Assembly: GCA_030538175.1 (NCBI GenBank)
Contig: JAUNUL010000107.1
Location: 1 to 8,754 of the forward strand
From: Propionibacteriaceae bacterium
GTDB lineage: Bacteria > Actinomycetota > Actinomycetes > Propionibacteriales > Propionibacteriaceae
Length of the DNA: 8,754 bases
Direction: 5' to 3'
Shown one piece after another: positions 4,903-8,754 of this stretch. The position numbers were made by a program, and so were the translations under genes. Numbering within the stretch: the first letter of the stretch is position 1; every line of letters starts with the position of its first letter. The notes beneath the pieces were generated by a model. It was not told the DNA's origin. It made no database searches and worked only from the letters and a program-made list of their open reading frames with translations.

Positions 4903-6351
4903 CTCACGAGCTGGATCCCCAGGACCGAGGCCCCCAGGATGCCTGCGGTGTCTTCGGGGTCTATGCGCCGGGTGAAGAAGTCGCGAAGCTGACCTATTTC
5001 GGTCTGTACGCGTTGCAGCACCGCGGCCAGGAATCCGCCGGTATCGCGGTGTCCCAGGGCCGACAGATCATGGTGTTCAAGGACATGGGCCTGGTGTCCC
5101 AGGTCTTCGATGAGGCGACGCTGAACTCGTTGACCGGTCACCTCGCGATCGGTCACACGCGCTATGCGACCACCGGTGCGAGCGTCTGGCACAACGCCCA
5201 GCCCACTTTCCGTTCCTCCCGTGATGGCGGCCTCGCGCTGGCCCACAACGGCAACCTCACGAATACCGATGAGCTCGAGGCCTGGCTGGCCGAGCGTCTC
5301 GATGGCGAGTCCGTGCCCCACAAGGAGCGCATGGACTCCACCAACGACACCTCGCTCGTCACCGCCTTGATGGCCTCGTTCACCGATCTCGACACCGAGG
5401 CGGCCGCGCTTGAGGTGCTGCCGAAGTTGGTCGGTGCCTTCTGTTTCACGTTCATGGACAACTCGACGTTGTACGCCGCACGCGACCCCCACGGCGTCCG
5501 TCCGTTGGCGATCGGTCGGCTGGAGCGCGGCTGGGTGGTCGCGTCGGAGACCGCGGCTCTCGACATCATCGGTGCGAGCTTCGTTCGCGACGTCGAGCCC
5601 GGTGAGCTCGTGGTGATCGGCGAGCACGGCGTACGCTCGGTCCGTTTCGCCGAGCCCAAGCCGAAGGCGTGCCTGTTCGAGTACGCGTACCTCTCCCGCC
5701 CCGACACCCTGCTCAATGGGCGCCGGGTCCACAACGTCCGGGTCAAGATCGGCAAGTTGCTTGCGCTCGAGCACCCGACCGAGGCGGATCTGGTGATCCC
5801 GACTCCCGAGTCGGGTACGCCGGCCGCGATCGGGTACGCCGCGGAGTCCGGCATCCCCTATGGCCAGGGGCTGGTCCGCAACGCCTATGTGGGGCGTACG
5901 TTCATCCAGCCGAGCCAGACCATCCGGCAGCTCGGCATCCGACTCAAGCTCAACCCCCTCAAAGACGTCGTCGCCGGTCGCCGGCTGGTCGTCGTGGACG
6001 ACTCGATCGTGCGGGGCAACACCCAGCGCCAGGTCGTCGCGATGCTCCGCCACGCGGGAGCCCGCGAAGTGCACGTGCGGATCTCGGCGCCGCCGGTGAT
6101 GTGGCCGTGCTTCTTCGGCATCGACTTCGCCACGCGATCGGAACTGCTCGCCCCCGGGATGAGCGTCGACGAGATGCGTGCCGCGATCGGCGCAGATTCG
6201 CTGGGCTTCCTGTCGCTCGAAGGGCTGATCCAGACCACCCACAAACCCGCTGACGAGCTGTGTCGGGCCTGTTTCGATGGCGAATATCCCATCCGGATCC
6301 CCGCGCAGCAGCAGCGGGAACTGCAGCCCATGCTCGAGGAAGAGGACGACG

Positions 6352-6359
<8 letters not shown>
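4878..6359 (+). CDS. purF: Amidophosphoribosyltransferase (glutamine PRPP amidotransferase), purine synthesis step 1
   Basis: PurF makes 5-phosphoribosylamine from PRPP and glutamine, the committed step of de novo purine synthesis, in the cytoplasm. The 493-aa product has an N-terminal glutaminase domain. Cys23 in DACGVFG is the catalytic nucleophile, exposed after removal of a 22-residue propeptide, and HTRYATTG (93-100) and LAHNGNL (121-127) are its other signature segments. The C-terminal phosphoribosyltransferase domain has the PRPP loop VVVDDSIVRGNT (371-382). Cysteines 265, 411, 462 and 465 sit at positions matching the 4Fe-4S ligands of the Bacillus subtilis-type enzyme, so this is the cluster-containing form. 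The C-terminus ends in a run of acidic residues. ATG 4878 follows a modest purine-rich site (GAGAAGAAAG, 4861-4870). The last 8 bases overlap purM. Feedback inhibition by purine nucleotides is expected from the family; transcriptional control may involve the palindrome just upstream. Confidence 0.98.
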
Positions 6360-7416
<1,057 letters not shown>

Positions 7417-7476
7417 GCCGAGCGAGAGCACATCCCGACCACCCTCGAGAAAACGCCCGGGGGTGTTGGGTCCGTG

Positions 7477-7505
7477 TTGGATGCTCGCGATTCATTGGGT
7501 AGCCT
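7477..7505 (+). promoter_or_regulatory. Candidate promoter for the DUF3073 - hydrolase unit
   Basis: TTGGAT (7477-7482) and TAGCCT (7500-7505) are separated by exactly 17 bases, a vegetative -35/-10 arrangement with an acceptable -35 and a TAnnnT -10. A start near 7512 gives a leader of about 63 bases containing an AT-rich patch (ACATTAACCAATTAG) and a small CGCGG/CCGCG hairpin before the DUF3073 ribosome binding site. Confidence 0.5.
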
Positions 7506-7574
7506 GTCCCCACGACATTAACCAATTAGTGCCGCGGCTTGACCGCGAGCTGACATGCGAGGGGGTCGACCCAT

Positions 7575-7823
7575 ATGGGGCGCGGCCGTGCAAAGGCGAA
7601 GCAGACCAAAGTGGCTCGCGAGTTGAAATACCGTTCGACGAATACGGATTTCTCCTCGCTCGAACGCGAACTGCGTGGTGAATCCGCTGTCTACGATGAC
7701 GATGACCACAACGATGATGTGGCGCACTCGGACATCCCGGACGCATATGCGGATCTGGCAGAACGCTACGGGTCCCTCGATGACGATTACGAGGGCTACG
7801 GGGACCTCCGCAAGTCCGGCTGA
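7575..7823 (+). CDS. DUF3073 family small protein
   Basis: The 82-aa product begins MGRGRAKAKQTKVARELKYRS, the hallmark basic N-terminus of DUF3073, followed by a very acidic middle (DDDDHNDD, about 41-48) and a Tyr/Asp-rich end (YGSLDDDYEGYGDL). The split between strongly basic and strongly acidic halves suggests nucleic-acid or ribosome association, but the function is not established. The family is common in actinobacteria and often lies just after purM, as here, which supports the call. GAGGGGGT (7559-7566) sits 8 bases before ATG 7575. A likely promoter of its own lies upstream, so it need not depend on purF transcription. The stop is followed 6 bases later, in the same frame, by the hydrolase GTG. 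Confidence 0.9.
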   Translation: MGRGRAKAKQTKVARELKYRSTNTDFSSLERELRGESAVYDDDDHNDDVAHSDIPDAYADLAERYGSLDDDYEGYGDLRKSG

Positions 7824-7829
7824 CCCTTG

Positions 7830-8754
7830 GTGACCCAACGCAACTGGCAGCCCGACTTTCTCCCGGGCTATGAACAATGCCTGTTGCCGTTGGAGCGCCG
7901 TCCGAACACCATCGGGGGCGACCCGGAAGAACGCTTCGGTGCGGTGCTCGTGCGAAAGATCGAACGACCTCGCACGGGCCGCGCCGTTCTTTATGTGCAC
8001 GGCTGGAACGATTATTTCTTCCAGCAGCATGTGGCCGACTTCTGGACCGCCCAGGGATATGACTTCTATGCCCTGGACCTGCGCCGCTATGGCAGGTCCT
8101 GGGTGGAGGGTCAGCTGCGGGGTTTCACCACGGATCTCTCGGAATACTTCGAGGAACTGGATCAGGCCGTCGTCGAGTTGAACCGTGATCACGAGGAGAT
8201 CGTGCTCACGGGCCACTCGACTGGCGGCCTGATCGCCGCTCTCCACGCACATGAGCGACCCGGCATCTTCCGCGGGCTCGTGCTCAACTCACCCTGGCTG
8301 GACCTGCAGGGTGGACCGCTCGCGCGGGCGCTGGGGCCGGTCATCAAGACCTTGGGCGCGCAGCGTCCGACAACCGTCATCCCGCCGACCGAGATCGACT
8401 TCTATCGCCGCACGATCCATGTGAGCGAGGGCGGCGAATGGGACTATGACCTCGCGCTGAAGTCAGCCGCCAACGCCTCGATTCGTGTGGGCTGGCTGAA
8501 GGCCGTGCTCCAAGGACACGCGAGGGTCGCGGCAGGCTTGGCGATTTCGTGTCCGGTGCTGGTGCTGGCGTCGACCCGCTCGGAATTCTCCCGCCGCTGG
8601 ACTGAGGGGATGCGCACCGCCGACATCGTTCTCGACGTCGAACAGATCGCCAGCCGGGCCGTGCGGCTCGGTCCAGTGGTCACGGTCGCACGGATCGAGG
8701 ACGCGGTGCACGATGTGTTCCTGTCCCCCTTGGCCGTTCGTGATCGCGCGTTCG
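7830..8754 (+). CDS. Alpha/beta hydrolase (Hydrolase_4 / lysophospholipase-like), 3' end outside window
   Basis: The frame from GTG 7830 is open to the window edge (308 codons visible) and has clear alpha/beta-hydrolase features. These are LYVHGWNDYFF (54-64, oxyanion-hole HG motif), ALDLRRYGRS (81-90), nucleophile elbow GHSTGG with Ser130 (128-133), LVLNSPWLDL (150-159), a late strand CPVLVLAS (241-248), probable acid Asp265 or Asp269 (ADIVLDV), and catalytic His294 in AVHDVFLS. There is no signal peptide, so it is probably a cytoplasmic esterase or lipase-like enzyme; substrate unknown. The start lacks a clear Shine-Dalgarno and lies 6 bases after the DUF3073 stop, so coupled translation is likely. 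TTG 7827 is an alternative start. Only the C-terminal end is missing, probably a short stretch. Confidence 0.9.
   Translation, partial: MTQRNWQPDFLPGYEQCLLPLERRPNTIGGDPEERFGAVLVRKIERPRTGRAVLYVHGWNDYFFQQHVADFWTAQGYDFYALDLRRYGRSWVEGQLRGFTTDLSEYFEELDQAVVELNRDHEEIVLTGHSTGGLIAALHAHERPGIFRGLVLNSPWLDLQGGPLARALGPVIKTLGAQRPTTVIPPTEIDFYRRTIHVSEGGEWDYDLALKSAANASIRVGWLKAVLQGHARVAAGLAISCPVLVLASTRSEFSRRWTEGMRTADIVLDVEQIASRAVRLGPVVTVARIEDAVHDVFLSPLAVRDRAF

Noticed and set aside
7436..7480. Possible terminator after purM (CACCC ... GGGTG)
   Set aside because: Only a 5-bp stem with a long loop and no U-tract; not convincing enough to annotate.

Overview
The window is a high-G+C (by eye roughly two-thirds G+C), densely packed, all-plus-strand chromosomal stretch from an actinobacterium. 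Supporting signs are the strong G/C third-position bias, GTG starts, leaderless-looking promoters (TAnnnT directly before a start codon), a C-terminal LAxTG-like motif, and the gene order purF - purM - DUF3073, which is typical of Actinomycetota. A Propionibacteriales-like host is a reasonable guess but is inference only. I see no mobile elements, CRISPR arrays, tRNAs or rRNAs.

Layout. (1) Positions 1-86 hold the last 27 codons of an unidentified upstream gene. (2) Positions 87-1796 carry a regulatory module: an intergenic region with a 10-bp palindrome, a 16-codon small ORF behind a near-perfect Shine-Dalgarno, an ECF-type sigma factor, and, overlapping its stop codon, a single-pass membrane protein. 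That protein has a short cytoplasmic N-terminus, one transmembrane helix, a Pro/Thr-rich linker and an extracellular domain with two cysteines. It sits where an anti-sigma factor would be but has no recognisable zinc anti-sigma motif. (3) Positions 1839-3589 carry an M20 metallo-dipeptidase, apparently from a leaderless transcript, overlapping a DUF1992 protein. (4) Positions 3590-3878 are non-coding and contain a symmetric array of four short motif copies (two forward, two inverted). (5) Positions 3879-4718 encode a secreted protein with two tandem copies of a ~85-90-residue domain, a Lys/Pro/Thr-rich tail and an LAKTG motif. The protein ends one residue after that motif, so the usual membrane helix of a sortase substrate is absent. 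(6) Positions 4719-4877 hold a perfect 10-bp inverted repeat around a candidate -10 element and a possible leaderless 17-codon upstream ORF overlapping the purF start. (7) purF (4878-6359) and purM (6352-7416), overlapping by 8 nt, catalyse steps 1 and 5 of de novo purine synthesis. (8) A promoter-like region is followed by a DUF3073 gene (7575-7823) and, six bases later and in the same frame, an alpha/beta hydrolase that runs off the window's right edge.

How the genes work together: the sigma factor and the membrane protein probably form one envelope-sensing switch whose target genes are unknown. purF and purM form a translationally coupled purine operon. The dipeptidase and DUF1992 genes are probably co-transcribed housekeeping genes. 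The most unusual parts are the symmetric array at 3671-3738, the ECF module with its small ORF, and the architecture in front of purF.
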